Below are positions 7,384-16,002 of a stretch of 41,775 nt of DNA, piece by piece. A program made the translations under genes and the position numbers. The DNA is taken from NCBI GenBank assembly GCA_014376785.1, contig JACMQW010000097.1, positions 1 to 41,775 on the forward strand. The letters are read 5' to 3'. The DNA is from Oligoflexia bacterium (lineage in GTDB: Bacteria; Bdellovibrionota; UBA1018). The notes beneath the pieces are model-generated. The model searched no databases and was not told where the DNA came from. It worked only from the letters and a program-made list of their open reading frames with translations. Position 1 is the stretch's first letter. Each line of letters starts with the position of its first letter.

Positions 7384-8661
7384 CTATTCTACCGTTCTTC
7401 GAACTCGGCGCGAAACCGACGTTAAAAGCTCATAAGGGATTGTGCCAGCCGCTTTCGCTTGCGTCCATGGGTCCAGACCATCGCCGAGCATTTGGGCCCA
7501 TTCTCCGACCCGTGTTGACGCATCGCACTCGATTGCGCTGAGATCCATGCTCACTACCCCGAGAAACCGCCGCATCTTCCCACCCAGCCATACCCTGCCA
7601 CCACCCGCGGAGGTCCCGGAATTCACCCGGTGAAGTCCATCCGCATAACCCGCCGACAAGATGGCGACTTCCATCGGGCTTTCATTCCCTGCCAACCGAA
7701 ATTGGGCGCCGTACCCGATGCTCTCACGTGGCTCCAGGGTCCGACGTTGGACGACTGCATACTCAAGCGCCATCACCGGCGTGAGACCCCGAGTCGGGCC
7801 GCCCGGCCACGGCGAAACTCCGTAGATAGAAATTCCAGGTCGCACCACATCGGTCAGCCCGCTCAGCCCAAGCTTCCGCGCATTCCAAATCGCGGAGCTA
7901 TTGGCGATGTGAAAAAGTGTGTCGCTCCAAGGAGCCCTCACCGAAGCCATGATGCCTCGAAAGGAGTCCATTTGCTTTCTGGTGAGTGGATGATCAGGCT
8001 CCTCCGCGATTGCCAAATGAGAAGCCACGCCTTCTGGCCGCCAATCCGCGGGTTTATCCTTTAACTGGGAAACAATTTGCTGGGCGAGACCGGGCGACAT
8101 TCCAAGTCGGTTCATTCCGGTATTAAACTTCAAATGGTATTTCAACCGCGCGGGCCACTTCCCTTTCAGGAAACTTCGCCAGTCTTCTTCTGAAAAAAGC
8201 GTGGGTGTGATTCCGAATCGCTCGCAGTACTGGCCCTTTTCCTCACTCCAATTTCCCGCACCCGAGAGGGTCATGATGCGAATGTTTCGACCTTTCGCTC
8301 CGATGGCTTCCCGGACTTCGCGAGCTTCATCGAGAGAAGCCGTTCCAAATCCGTAGAGATTTTTCATTTGTGCAAGCGCGCGGGCCGCGAACACGGCGCC
8401 ATGCCCGTAGCCGTCGGCTTTGATCATCGGCAAAATGGCTTGTCCGCCGGACTCTTCCGCAAGCGTCTCATAGTTATTTTGAATCGCGCGTTTTGAGAGC
8501 CGAATTCTAACCCGATCAAACCGAGTGGTAAGCGCGGAGGCGGATTCGCGCGTGCTGTCTTCATCGAAATCTCCGGGAGCGCCCTCGTTCCCAGTGTCCT
8601 CTTCGTGCTCTTTTGACTTCACCAGTTTTGACCAGTTCAGCTTTTTTTTGTCCGCGTCCAT
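7384..8661 (-). CDS. alr: alanine racemase with acidic N-terminal extension
   Basis: A 425-residue PLP-dependent fold-III racemase that makes D-alanine for peptidoglycan. The PLP lysine is K81 in MIKADGYGHG and the catalytic tyrosine of the other face is Y317 in SIGYGAQF; HLKFNTGMNRLG and DVVRPGISIYG are further family signatures. Catalytic domains normally begin about 10 residues from the N-terminus, whereas here some 47 charged residues precede the barrel. The start is supported by GGAGGTGA five bases before the ATG, so the extension is probably real. The gene lies 4 bp behind a membrane protein gene and ahead of mlaF. Confidence 0.92.
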   Translation of the reverse strand: MDADKKKLNWSKLVKSKEHEEDTGNEGAPGDFDEDSTRESASALTTRFDRVRIRLSKRAIQNNYETLAEESGGQAILPMIKADGYGHGAVFAARALAQMKNLYGFGTASLDEAREVREAIGAKGRNIRIMTLSGAGNWSEEKGQYCERFGITPTLFSEEDWRSFLKGKWPARLKYHLKFNTGMNRLGMSPGLAQQIVSQLKDKPADWRPEGVASHLAIAEEPDHPLTRKQMDSFRGIMASVRAPWSDTLFHIANSSAIWNARKLGLSGLTDVVRPGISIYGVSPWPGGPTRGLTPVMALEYAVVQRRTLEPRESIGYGAQFRLAGNESPMEVAILSAGYADGLHRVNSGTSAGGGRVWLGGKMRRFLGVVSMDLSAIECDASTRVGEWAQMLGDGLDPWTQAKAAGTIPYELLTSVSRRVRRTVE

Positions 8662-8665
8662 CGAT

Positions 8666-9736
8666 TCACCTCCGCGTGAGATTCATTCCTGAAAGATTCA
8701 GTCCAGAAACAGTTCCGTCGCTCGGGCGAACCCGTGCCGAGTGAGCTCGGGTGACGATGAGGACTCCCAGCAACTTAAGCCCCCGAAAAGTGGGCGTTTC
8801 TAAGATCGGCCATGCCTCGAAATAGGAAATGCCGTATCCGTTTCGAAGCAGAAGCATCAATCCCGGTAGGTCGGACAAATCCCGACGCTCCTTCATCGAT
8901 TCAGCCAACTCGATTTCGGCTAAAATTTGTTTGTCGATGGCGAAACTCATCCCGCCATGATGAAGGCGCGAAGCCGATGAAAGCCCCGCTTCGGCCGATA
9001 GCTTGCAAATTCCTTCATTCGGAAGGTAGCGAAAGAAAAAAGACGGCAATCGAGTGGCCCGGTAGGAAGCTTCAACTAAACTGCGTTCGATGGCTCCTTC
9101 GCGCAGGGATTCCGGTAGCGGCCGAGAAACCGTGACGGGCTTCACCTCTTGTTCGTCCTTCGTGAGGGCATTCACTTCGATGACTTTTCTCCTGGATGGG
9201 AAAAAACTCAGAATGAAACATGCGGCCCCGACCAGTGCGCAAAGTAGGAGAATGAGGTTTCGTCCGATGAGTTTTCGCTCGTCGACTCCGCCCGCCGGCT
9301 TCCACGGCGTGTGCACCTTTTCCATCATGAGAAAAGTGGGGTGATTCGCCAGGCGAACAAACCGAATGGTCGTGGGAAATCCTTCCCATGACTTCGATTC
9401 GAACCGCATTCTTTCACTGAGGCCAGACGCGGCTTTTTCCTTTTCGGCTAAAAGGTGCGAAAGACGCTCCGTCCCGACCGGGATCAACGAAAGCTTTAAC
9501 CCCGTCGTTTGGGTCCTCATGGGAAGGGAATTTAAATCAGCGGGTGAGGATTCAATCCGGGACTTTTCGGCGTCGAACGCTTCGTTCAACTCCGTGACCT
9601 CGCGGGCATGCCAGGCGTCTCTTGCCTCTCCCCATGCGAGGCGGTCGCGCAAATAAATCGAGCCCGTCACTCCGAGAATCAGGAGGGCCGTAAAAAGGAG
9701 CCGAGGATTGACGGGGGACGTTCCTTCGCTTTTCAT
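8666..9736 (-). CDS. two-pass membrane protein with GAF-like cytoplasmic region, function unknown
   Basis: I do not recognise this protein (356 residues from the start at 9736). It has one transmembrane helix near the N-terminus (LLFTALLILGVTGSIYL), a periplasmic section of about 130 residues beginning with charged helical sequence, a second helix (LILLLCALVGAACFILSFF) and a cytoplasmic part of about 180 residues. The last part (SYRATRLPSFFFRYLPNEG...LGVLIVTRA) looks like an alpha/beta sensory fold such as GAF, but no output domain is visible. The frame is open to 9880, overlapping the divergent nadB; ATG 9736 is chosen to avoid that, though no strong ribosome-binding site is seen. It heads the alr-mlaF-GYF operon. 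Confidence 0.62.
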   Translation of the reverse strand: MKSEGTSPVNPRLLFTALLILGVTGSIYLRDRLAWGEARDAWHAREVTELNEAFDAEKSRIESSPADLNSLPMRTQTTGLKLSLIPVGTERLSHLLAEKEKAASGLSERMRFESKSWEGFPTTIRFVRLANHPTFLMMEKVHTPWKPAGGVDERKLIGRNLILLLCALVGAACFILSFFPSRRKVIEVNALTKDEQEVKPVTVSRPLPESLREGAIERSLVEASYRATRLPSFFFRYLPNEGICKLSAEAGLSSASRLHHGGMSFAIDKQILAEIELAESMKERRDLSDLPGLMLLLRNGYGISYFEAWPILETPTFRGLKLLGVLIVTRAHSARVRPSDGTVSGLNLSGMNLTRR

Positions 9737-9779
9737 TTTGAGTCGACCAGGGGTATATCCTTCCTGAAGTGACCTTAAC

Positions 9780-11465
9780 ATGACTACCCCAAAACGTATC
9801 CCCCATGTCCTGATTCTCGGTACTGGTATCGCTGGTCTCTCCGCGGCGATCAAGTTCGCAGGCGGGGGAGTCAGAGTCACGGTCGTTGCGAAATCAGATG
9901 CAGCGGAAGGAGCAACCCGGTGGGCTCAGGGCGGTATCGCCACCGTCTGGTCGAAAGACGACAGCATCGAAGAGCACAAACGCGATACCTTTGTCGCCGG
10001 GGCCGATCTTTGCCGAGAATCCGTCGTCGATCTCTGCGTCCGTGAAGGGCCAGAACGCGTAAAAGAACTCATCGACCTCGGCGTCGAATTCACTCGTTCT
10101 GAACGAATGAGCGAAATGGCCGCGGATGGAAGCACCCTGCCCGTCGATCCGGCCGAAGCCTTCGATTTACACCGCGAAGGCGGCCATGGCCAGAGACGCA
10201 TCCTTCACGCTGCAGATCTCACGGGATGGGCGATTGAGAAAGCGCTGCTTGCCCAGGCGGCTCTCAATCCTTTGATTTCAATTCTAGAAGATCACTGCGC
10301 AATCGATTTGATCACTGAGGCGAAAATCGCGGCCATCGGATCTGCTCCGGGGGCAGGACGGTGTCTCGGTGCTTATGTTCTCAACGTTCGAAGTGGACAC
10401 GTCGAAACGCTCGGTGCGGACCTCACGGTGCTCGCGACCGGCGGCGCGGGAAAAGTTTACCTCTACACCTCGAATCCCGATACGGCGACGGGTGATGGGA
10501 TTGCGATGGCTTACCGAGCCGGCGCGAAAGTCGCGAATTTAGAATTTATTCAGTTTCATCCGACCTGCCTCTTTCACCCGACTGCTCGCACTTTTCTCAT
10601 CACGGAAGCGCTCCGCGGTGAGGGAGCCATTCTGAGAAACCTCGCGGGCGACCCTTTCATGGATCGCCAGCATGAACTTGGTTCGCTTGCGCCGCGGGAC
10701 ATCGTTGCGCGCGGAATCGATTTGGAAATGAAGCGGACGGGAGACAAGCACGTGCTTCTCGACTGTTCTCCGATCCCAGCGGAAAAACTGAAATCGCACT
10801 TTCCAAATATTTACGAGACCTGCCTGGGTTTCGGAATTGATATCACCCAAGGCCCCATCCCCGTAGTTCCAGCCGCCCACTACACCTGTGGCGGCGTGGT
10901 CGTCGATGAGCGCGGACTCACCGATATCGAAGGGCTCTATGCGGTCGGAGAAGTTTCTTGCACCGGACTCCATGGCGCGAATCGACTCGCATCGAATAGT
11001 TTGCTGGAAGCCGTCGTTTACGCCCACCGTGTTTACGTCGATGGCATGTCGGCAATCGATCGCCTTTGGAAAAGTTTCGCCGCATCCGAAGAAGACGAGC
11101 AGGCATTGCCGGCTCCTTTGCCGGAATGGTCCGTCGGCGGAGCCGTGGAGCTCGAAGAACAAATCGATATCGCGGCTACCTGGCACGAAATCCGTTCGAT
11201 CATGTGGAATTACGTCGGCATCGTCCGCTCAAACCACCGGCTGGTGCGCGCGCGCCGCAGGCTCGAAATTTTAAAAGAGGAAATCAACGGCTACTACTGG
11301 AGCCACTTTCTCACGCGAGATCTGATCGAACTTCGAAACTTAGTAGAAGTCGCGGATCTCATTGTTCGCTGCGCTCAGCTGCGACAAGAAAGTCGCGGAC
11401 TTCATTACACCGTTGATTATCCCGAGCGGGATGATGTCCACTTTCGTCGAGATACCATGATCTAA
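9780..11465 (+). CDS. nadB: L-aspartate oxidase
   Basis: A 561-residue FAD enzyme that oxidises L-aspartate to iminoaspartate, the first step of de novo NAD synthesis. The dinucleotide-binding VLILGTGIAGLSAA is at about 10-23; WAQGGIATVW, HREGGHGQRRILHA, TGGAGKVYLYTSNPDTATGDG, EFIQFHPTCLF and GEVSCTGLHGANRLASNSLLE are all NadB/succinate-dehydrogenase flavoprotein signatures, and the last is typical of NadB. Length is normal. nadA and nadC are not adjacent. It ends 6 bp from the convergent pyrE with no visible terminator between them. Confidence 0.94.
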   Translation: MTTPKRIPHVLILGTGIAGLSAAIKFAGGGVRVTVVAKSDAAEGATRWAQGGIATVWSKDDSIEEHKRDTFVAGADLCRESVVDLCVREGPERVKELIDLGVEFTRSERMSEMAADGSTLPVDPAEAFDLHREGGHGQRRILHAADLTGWAIEKALLAQAALNPLISILEDHCAIDLITEAKIAAIGSAPGAGRCLGAYVLNVRSGHVETLGADLTVLATGGAGKVYLYTSNPDTATGDGIAMAYRAGAKVANLEFIQFHPTCLFHPTARTFLITEALRGEGAILRNLAGDPFMDRQHELGSLAPRDIVARGIDLEMKRTGDKHVLLDCSPIPAEKLKSHFPNIYETCLGFGIDITQGPIPVVPAAHYTCGGVVVDERGLTDIEGLYAVGEVSCTGLHGANRLASNSLLEAVVYAHRVYVDGMSAIDRLWKSFAASEEDEQALPAPLPEWSVGGAVELEEQIDIAATWHEIRSIMWNYVGIVRSNHRLVRARRRLEILKEEINGYYWSHFLTRDLIELRNLVEVADLIVRCAQLRQESRGLHYTVDYPERDDVHFRRDTMI

Positions 11466-11471
11466 CCGCGA

Positions 11472-12101
11472 TTATGCGCCTGAACGAAGATCCCGAATCG
11501 TGAGCAAACTGTAAAGCGGTATACCCAGAGCAGCGAATGCAGCCGCACCGCCCTCTTCTCGGTCGACGACGGTCAGCACCGCGATGGGTTGGTAGCCTTC
11601 GGCCCGCAGACGTTCAATGGCTTTCACGCTCGACCCGCCCGTCGTCACGACATCTTCCAAAACGATGACTTCCGCACCGTCAGCGAGATTCTCCCGACCT
11701 TCGACAAATCGGCCGGTGCCGTGGCCCTTCGCTTCTTTCCTCACGATGAAAGCCGGCCATTCTGCGCCGAACGCGTATGCCGCTAAGCTCACGGCCGTGG
11801 CGATGGGATCCGCACCCAAAGTGAGTCCGCCGACTCCTTCGATCCGCGCTTCGGTTTCGCTCAGTTTATCCGTGAGCAATTGGTAGGCGAGTCTCCCGAT
11901 TAAGAAGGCTCCCGCTGGAGCGAGGGTCGCTGCTTTCATGTCGATGTAGAACGTGCTTTTTTTTCCGGAGGCGAGGGTAAAGTCACCTTCGCGGTAACTT
12001 CGCTCGCGAATGAACGTGCGAAGTTTTTCTTTTTCCGCTGCAAATTCTATCGGAGCATGGAAATCAGGCTTCCACTCGATGGAGCGTTCGCTCTTCTTCA
12101 T
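11472..12101 (-). CDS. pyrE: orotate phosphoribosyltransferase
   Basis: A 209-residue type I phosphoribosyltransferase that joins orotate to PRPP in UMP synthesis. The PRPP-binding motif is VIVLEDVVTTGGSS, and GDFTLASGKKSTFYIDMK near the N-terminus is the characteristic OPRTase segment; GVGGLTLGADPIATAV and VRKEAKGHGTGRFVEG (flexible catalytic loop with the KxxGxG pattern) are also present. The start codon overlaps the stop of the upstream hydrolase gene (ATGA). It is the last gene of the PilZ-hydrolase-pyrE operon. Confidence 0.94.
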   Translation of the reverse strand: MKKSERSIEWKPDFHAPIEFAAEKEKLRTFIRERSYREGDFTLASGKKSTFYIDMKAATLAPAGAFLIGRLAYQLLTDKLSETEARIEGVGGLTLGADPIATAVSLAAYAFGAEWPAFIVRKEAKGHGTGRFVEGRENLADGAEVIVLEDVVTTGGSSVKAIERLRAEGYQPIAVLTVVDREEGGAAAFAALGIPLYSLLTIRDLRSGA

Positions 12102-13045
12102 TTCTGCACCGAAGTCTTTTCAGAGTCCCTCATCTCAGAATGATCGATGACTGTTTTCATGTTCTCAAAGAAAGCTTCTTTGCCAATGTCGTTCATCGCT
12201 TCATGCCGAAGTTCTGGATATTCAAACAATTGCTTTCCTTCATTCTGAAGCGCATCGAAAAATTCGCGGCTCACTTTCGCACTGATTAGGCGATCGGCGA
12301 GAGGCAGGTGAAGGCTCAAGGGGTAATTCAGCCCACTCACACGGCTTCGAGTGTCTTTTTGGGCAATTTTCATCGAAGCGTAGAATCTCGGGCTCATGCG
12401 CGCATGGTTCAGCCGATCGGTGGCATAATTCTCGATCACCCGCTCATCACGACTCACCAGCGATGCGTCGATATCCGCCGAGAGCGAAAGCGAACTCCAA
12501 GTCTTTGCTAGTACGCCCGCAGCGACCCGCAGCGCGAGGGCGGGTTCCTGATAAAGCGCAAGGTAGGGAGCGGAAATTTGAAAAGTTTTTAAGGGCAACC
12601 CGGCGTGCAGAAATCCAACCCGGAGACCGATGTGGCCTCCGATCGAATGACCGAGAAAATGAAGTTCTGCGTCTGGAAAACGGGCATGAATCCGTTTGAT
12701 GACCAGTTTCTGATCTTCGACGAGAGACTCAAACGACGGGGCGTCTCCCCGCATTCCCTCGCTCCGGCCATGACCTCGAAGGTCATGCACGTAAAGGGCA
12801 TCGATCGAATCCCCCAGATAATGCGGGAAATGGAGGTAACGTCCTCCGTGTTCCCCGAACCCATGGGCGACGACCAAAATTTTCTGAAGGGGCGCCGAGT
12901 TTTTCCGGTGATGGAAAAGGGCGAAAAGTTTCGATTGTCCATCTGATGCGAGGAAGGATTCGCATTCCGATTCCCACGAATCGGGCAATCCCGGATACCC
13001 CTGCGGTTGTTTGAGGCCGAGGGTATTTTTTTCGAAACCGTTCAT
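12098..13045 (-). CDS. alpha/beta hydrolase, monoacylglycerol lipase-like
   Basis: A 315-residue serine hydrolase of the Hydrolase_4 (monoglyceride lipase/lysophospholipase) group. HGFGEHGGRY (61-70) supplies the oxyanion region, VHDLRGHGRSEG is the conserved second strand, and the triad is S134 in GHSIGG, D251 in PLADRLI and H281 in LRHEAMND. Substrates are usually monoacylglycerols or lysophospholipids; the exact one cannot be read from the sequence. It has no signal peptide. An AGGGA ribosome-binding site lies seven bases upstream, inside the stop region of the preceding PilZ gene, and its own stop overlaps pyrE. Confidence 0.85.
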   Translation of the reverse strand: MNGFEKNTLGLKQPQGYPGLPDSWESECESFLASDGQSKLFALFHHRKNSAPLQKILVVAHGFGEHGGRYLHFPHYLGDSIDALYVHDLRGHGRSEGMRGDAPSFESLVEDQKLVIKRIHARFPDAELHFLGHSIGGHIGLRVGFLHAGLPLKTFQISAPYLALYQEPALALRVAAGVLAKTWSSLSLSADIDASLVSRDERVIENYATDRLNHARMSPRFYASMKIAQKDTRSRVSGLNYPLSLHLPLADRLISAKVSREFFDALQNEGKQLFEYPELRHEAMNDIGKEAFFENMKTVIDHSEMRDSEKTSVQK

Positions 13046-13048
13046 GAA

Positions 13049-13885
13049 TTATCCCTGTAGAATGCGTTCGATGATTTGACGAGCGCTTGATGAGAGTTCT
13101 TCGAATCGAAAGCTGAAACCGCGTCGATCTTCGTGCAACCGCACGACCAGTCCCTCCGCAACGAAAGGAAGAAAGGACGGATTTGCGGGATCCGAGGGAG
13201 AGATGTTTAATTTTAATTTCGAGCCCACCTTCGATGGAACGAATTCTGACAAGACTTGCATTCCTCCGACCGAGACATCCCGTGCCATGCCCACCAAGAG
13301 CTGATCACCATCGACGATCATGATTTTGGCCAAAAGGGGCTTTCGGGAATAGAGTCTCTTCTCTGATCCGGCTGGTGACACTTCACCCGTTCTGGACTGA
13401 TTCCCCGAAATCGCCGCAGAGCTGGACCCTGAGTGAGTGGCGCTAGCAGTAGCGGTCGAGAAAGCGTGAACGGAATCTAAACGCTCCCAATCGCTCATCC
13501 CGTCTTTCCAGACAAATGTTTCGCCATTTGCTTTTCCAGCGCCGAGCATCCCTTCGATTTCATCTTCTGAAAACGGACCATGCTGAGATTCGTTGAAGAA
13601 AAGAAACCAAACTTTTGGCTGAATTTTCTTCGTCGGCATCGCAGGAGGCTGGGCCTTTGGTTTTGCCACGGGGGGCGGAGGAACCGCGGATTGGAAGGTC
13701 GGGATGTCGCAGAGCCTTGCCCAATCTCCCATTCCTTCCTTCCAGGCGTAAGAAATCCAAGTGAGTTCGCCGGCGACTACTCGTTCGTAAACCTCGGGGG
13801 CACTCATCGGACCCACCGATTTTTCCCCGATCGCGATAAACCACTCCGGCTGCGTCTGACCCTGAAACGTTCCCCGATTTTCCAT
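13049..13885 (-). CDS. GYF_2-GYF_2-PilZ domain protein, candidate c-di-GMP effector
   Basis: A 278-residue protein with two GYF_2/DUF4339-like modules, WFIAIGEKSVGPMSAPEVYERV...SYAWKEGMGDW (about 13-55) and WFLFFNESQHGPFSEDEIEGML...FVWKDGMSDW (about 90-135), a Ser/Ala-rich linker and a C-terminal PilZ-like domain (about 175-278) starting RKPLLAKIMIV. PilZ domains bind c-di-GMP through an RxxxR and a D/NxSxxG motif; DVSVGGM is present and the Arg pair is partly recognisable. The start is put at ATG 13885, two bases behind AGGAG; the frame stays open to 14113 but overlaps a small plus-strand gene. It heads an operon with the hydrolase and pyrE. Confidence 0.75.
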   Translation of the reverse strand: MENRGTFQGQTQPEWFIAIGEKSVGPMSAPEVYERVVAGELTWISYAWKEGMGDWARLCDIPTFQSAVPPPPVAKPKAQPPAMPTKKIQPKVWFLFFNESQHGPFSEDEIEGMLGAGKANGETFVWKDGMSDWERLDSVHAFSTATASATHSGSSSAAISGNQSRTGEVSPAGSEKRLYSRKPLLAKIMIVDGDQLLVGMARDVSVGGMQVLSEFVPSKVGSKLKLNISPSDPANPSFLPFVAEGLVVRLHEDRRGFSFRFEELSSSARQIIERILQG

Positions 13886-14111
13886 ATCTCCTGATTCTAG
13901 CGACGGTTTTCCCGCGGACCAAGCAGAATGCGTAAGACCGGAAACTCTAGCGACCAATCGGTGCCGAATCGTCCCATCGGTGACAGTCTGGCCTAATTTT
14001 TTTGGGAATTCTGACGCGAACTCGGCGGTGGGCGACGCCAGAGTTTCGACGGTTGGTCTATCCCTTGCTGAATCAGAATAAAATCCTGGATTGGTCCCTA
14101 GGAAGAGACGC

Positions 14112-14198
14112 ATGAAGTCGAAGCTTTACCCCATCGGAGTCGCGCTGTTGTTGCTTGCGAGCATCATGGTTGCGGGAATCATTTTAGTTCCTCGTTGA
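14112..14198 (+). CDS. 28-residue single-pass membrane peptide
   Basis: A short frame reads MKSKLYPIGVALLLLASIMV and ends AGIILVPR before a TGA. It has a basic N-terminus, about 20 hydrophobic residues and a final Arg. An AGGAAG Shine-Dalgarno lies at 14100-14105, about six bases from the ATG, which is better than for many genes here. A 7-bp hairpin, GTTCCTC/GAGGAAC, covers the stop codon (14187-14203). It is divergent from the GYF-GYF-PilZ gene. It could be a small membrane regulator or a toxin-like peptide; no partner antisense RNA is evident. Confidence 0.5.
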   Translation: MKSKLYPIGVALLLLASIMVAGIILVPR

Positions 14199-14270
14199 GG
14201 AACTGGGGCGACGAGGCGCGCGCTCTAGACGATCCGAAAAAATGGGCGGGTATTTCCCGGATGGATAAAG

Positions 14271-14759
14271 TTAGAAATACTCAGGGGTCTGACTGGCAGC
14301 GAGAAAAACCGAACGTCCATGAGATTTGATCATGCATACGGTCGTTTGATACCGTTGAGCTGCTTCCGGAAGTCGTGAAAATCCAAATTTTTCGTAAAAC
14401 TCTGGCCGAATGTCTGAATAGAGAAATATTTGAACTTCCTCGGTTTCAGCCTCTAACATTTTCAATACTTCGGAAATGAGTCTCGTCGCATGACCGCGGC
14501 AACGCTCCACGACCGGAGTTGCAATAGACCCCATTCCAACAACTCCGGGTTCGAATCGATAGACAATCAACGAACTCAGCAGCCGCGATTCATCCTCTAG
14601 AACATACCAAGTTCCCTTTCGGTATTTCACCGAAGCACGGCATCCTTCTAAATATTCAGTTTCAGAACTGCCTTCTGACCAAACATCGATGCCCATTAGG
14701 TAAATGGAATCAAACTCTGTCGGCTTTGCTTTTCGAATGATCGGGCTCAAGGGAGTCAT
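14271..14759 (-). CDS. GNAT family N-acetyltransferase
   Basis: A 162-residue acetyltransferase. IIRKAKPTEFDSIYLM is a normal GNAT N-terminus; CRGHATRLISEVLKML is the acetyl-CoA-binding motif A region and YSDIRPEFYEKFGFSRL is the conserved motif B end. The acceptor is unknown. It is the last gene of a compact minus-strand cassette: its ATG follows directly on the stop of the 65-residue gene. No peptide signal or extra domain is seen. Confidence 0.82.
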   Translation of the reverse strand: MTPLSPIIRKAKPTEFDSIYLMGIDVWSEGSSETEYLEGCRASVKYRKGTWYVLEDESRLLSSLIVYRFEPGVVGMGSIATPVVERCRGHATRLISEVLKMLEAETEEVQIFLYSDIRPEFYEKFGFSRLPEAAQRYQTTVCMIKSHGRSVFLAASQTPEYF

Positions 14760-14957
14760 TCAATCATCCTCCCCCGCTGGCGAGGCCATTTTCATCAGCA
14801 CGATCGAAATCGTTTCAGAGTCCACCTTCGCGAGTTTCATCAGCGCCTTTGCTTTCGCAAAATCATCGGAATCAACCGCATCGAAAAAATCCTCGAATTT
14901 CCCAATCTCAGCAAGCTTCTCTAAAACCAACGTGCCTTCGAATGCTTCATCTTCCAT
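14760..14957 (-). CDS. small acidic helical protein, function unknown
   Basis: A 65-residue frame, rich in Asp, Glu, Ala and Lys, with two or three probable helices (LVLEKLAEIGKFEDFFDAV and DFAKAKALMKLAKV). It resembles no family I can name. It fits exactly between the HNH gene (1-bp gap) and the GNAT gene (contiguous), which argues for translation. The Asp/Glu-rich surface could suggest a binding or DNA-mimic role, but this is speculation. Confidence 0.55.
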   Translation of the reverse strand: MEDEAFEGTLVLEKLAEIGKFEDFFDAVDSDDFAKAKALMKLAKVDSETISIVLMKMASPAGEDD

Positions 14958-14958
14958 C

Positions 14959-15984
14959 TCAAGCTTCTCCCCCCGCTATTCTTGCTCGGATCGGAACTGA
15001 GGTGGGAGATTTTTTCAGTCTATGAAAACCTTGCATCTTTTCCGTCCCATATTCAACGACGGCACTCAGTTGATTGTGCGCAGGACAATACGCTCGGAGA
15101 TTTTCAGCTGTGTTCACGCCACCCTTCGCAAAAGGAACCACGTGTTCCATTTGTAATCCGAAGCCAGATCCGCAGCGTTTTCCGGTTTGTGGATGAAAGT
15201 ATTCGCATTCTCCGTTCGCGCGGGAATGCGTCTTCGCGCGGTCTCGCATCGAGATGTAGCGACTGCGTTTCAATGATTGGAATTCGACTCCAGAACCACC
15301 TGACTGTTTCAGTTCTGATTCAGGTAGCCGAACTTCGTCTTCCGCGACCGTTTCGTTTGCGTCGTCTTTCACTTGTCCTGCCTTCATTTCTCTCGGTGCT
15401 TTCGGCTCACGCTTCCTGATCTCTTCTTTCATCGCGTGTCGAAAGACTTCGGAAAGTGGGAGAGCCGGATTTCCTCGAAGCTCCCGTACGCGTTTCACGA
15501 GGTTCATAAATTCTTCTTCGACATCGATCGTTAGTCGAGTGAGCTCGGCCGAAATGATTTTCGATCTCTCCACTTTCGGAGGTTCGACCTGAGCCATTCC
15601 GAGCAAATATTTCTCTAAGGATTCGGTCGTTTGGTTTGCGGTCTCGAGCACGAGCGAAGTCGCGGCAACTCTATCCAGGTTTTCACGCCGCACATGAGAT
15701 GCAAGCTTCGCAACTGACGTTAAAGTATGCGAGCCGTCTTTTAAACCATCCGCAACTTCGGGCACTTTCCGCAACAGGCGCATCGCCGCCACGCGCTCCG
15801 AAGCCTGCGCGCTGGAATACCCAAGCCCGTCTCGGACATAGGTAAACATCGAATCATATCCAACCACCGCAAAGGTGCGACGATCCTCGACTTGCAAAAG
15901 AAAATTCAAAAGCTCGAGCGTTGAGGTTTTCTCGCGCTTTGCGGCCATCACTGTTTCTTCGTGGAGTTTCTCGTGCCCGATCAT
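14959..15984 (-). CDS. HNH endonuclease of the DUF222-like type
   Basis: A 341-residue protein. The N-terminal two thirds (RRTFAVVGYDSMFTYVRDGLGYSSAQASERV and following helices) look like the DUF222-type region found ahead of HNH nucleases in several bacterial lineages. The C-terminal domain has CEYFHPQTGKRCGS, LQMEHVVPFAKGG, NTAENLRAYCPAHN: paired Cys zinc ligands, the EH of the HNH core, the Asn and the final His. Start ATG 15984 is preceded by AGAGGTG. The frame is open to 16281 but that part has no domain and crosses an inverted repeat. Families like this are often present in several copies per genome and their role is uncertain. Confidence 0.82.
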   Translation of the reverse strand: MIGHEKLHEETVMAAKREKTSTLELLNFLLQVEDRRTFAVVGYDSMFTYVRDGLGYSSAQASERVAAMRLLRKVPEVADGLKDGSHTLTSVAKLASHVRRENLDRVAATSLVLETANQTTESLEKYLLGMAQVEPPKVERSKIISAELTRLTIDVEEEFMNLVKRVRELRGNPALPLSEVFRHAMKEEIRKREPKAPREMKAGQVKDDANETVAEDEVRLPESELKQSGGSGVEFQSLKRSRYISMRDRAKTHSRANGECEYFHPQTGKRCGSGFGLQMEHVVPFAKGGVNTAENLRAYCPAHNQLSAVVEYGTEKMQGFHRLKKSPTSVPIRARIAGGEA

Positions 15985-16002
15985 TTTACACCTCTTAATA
16001 GC

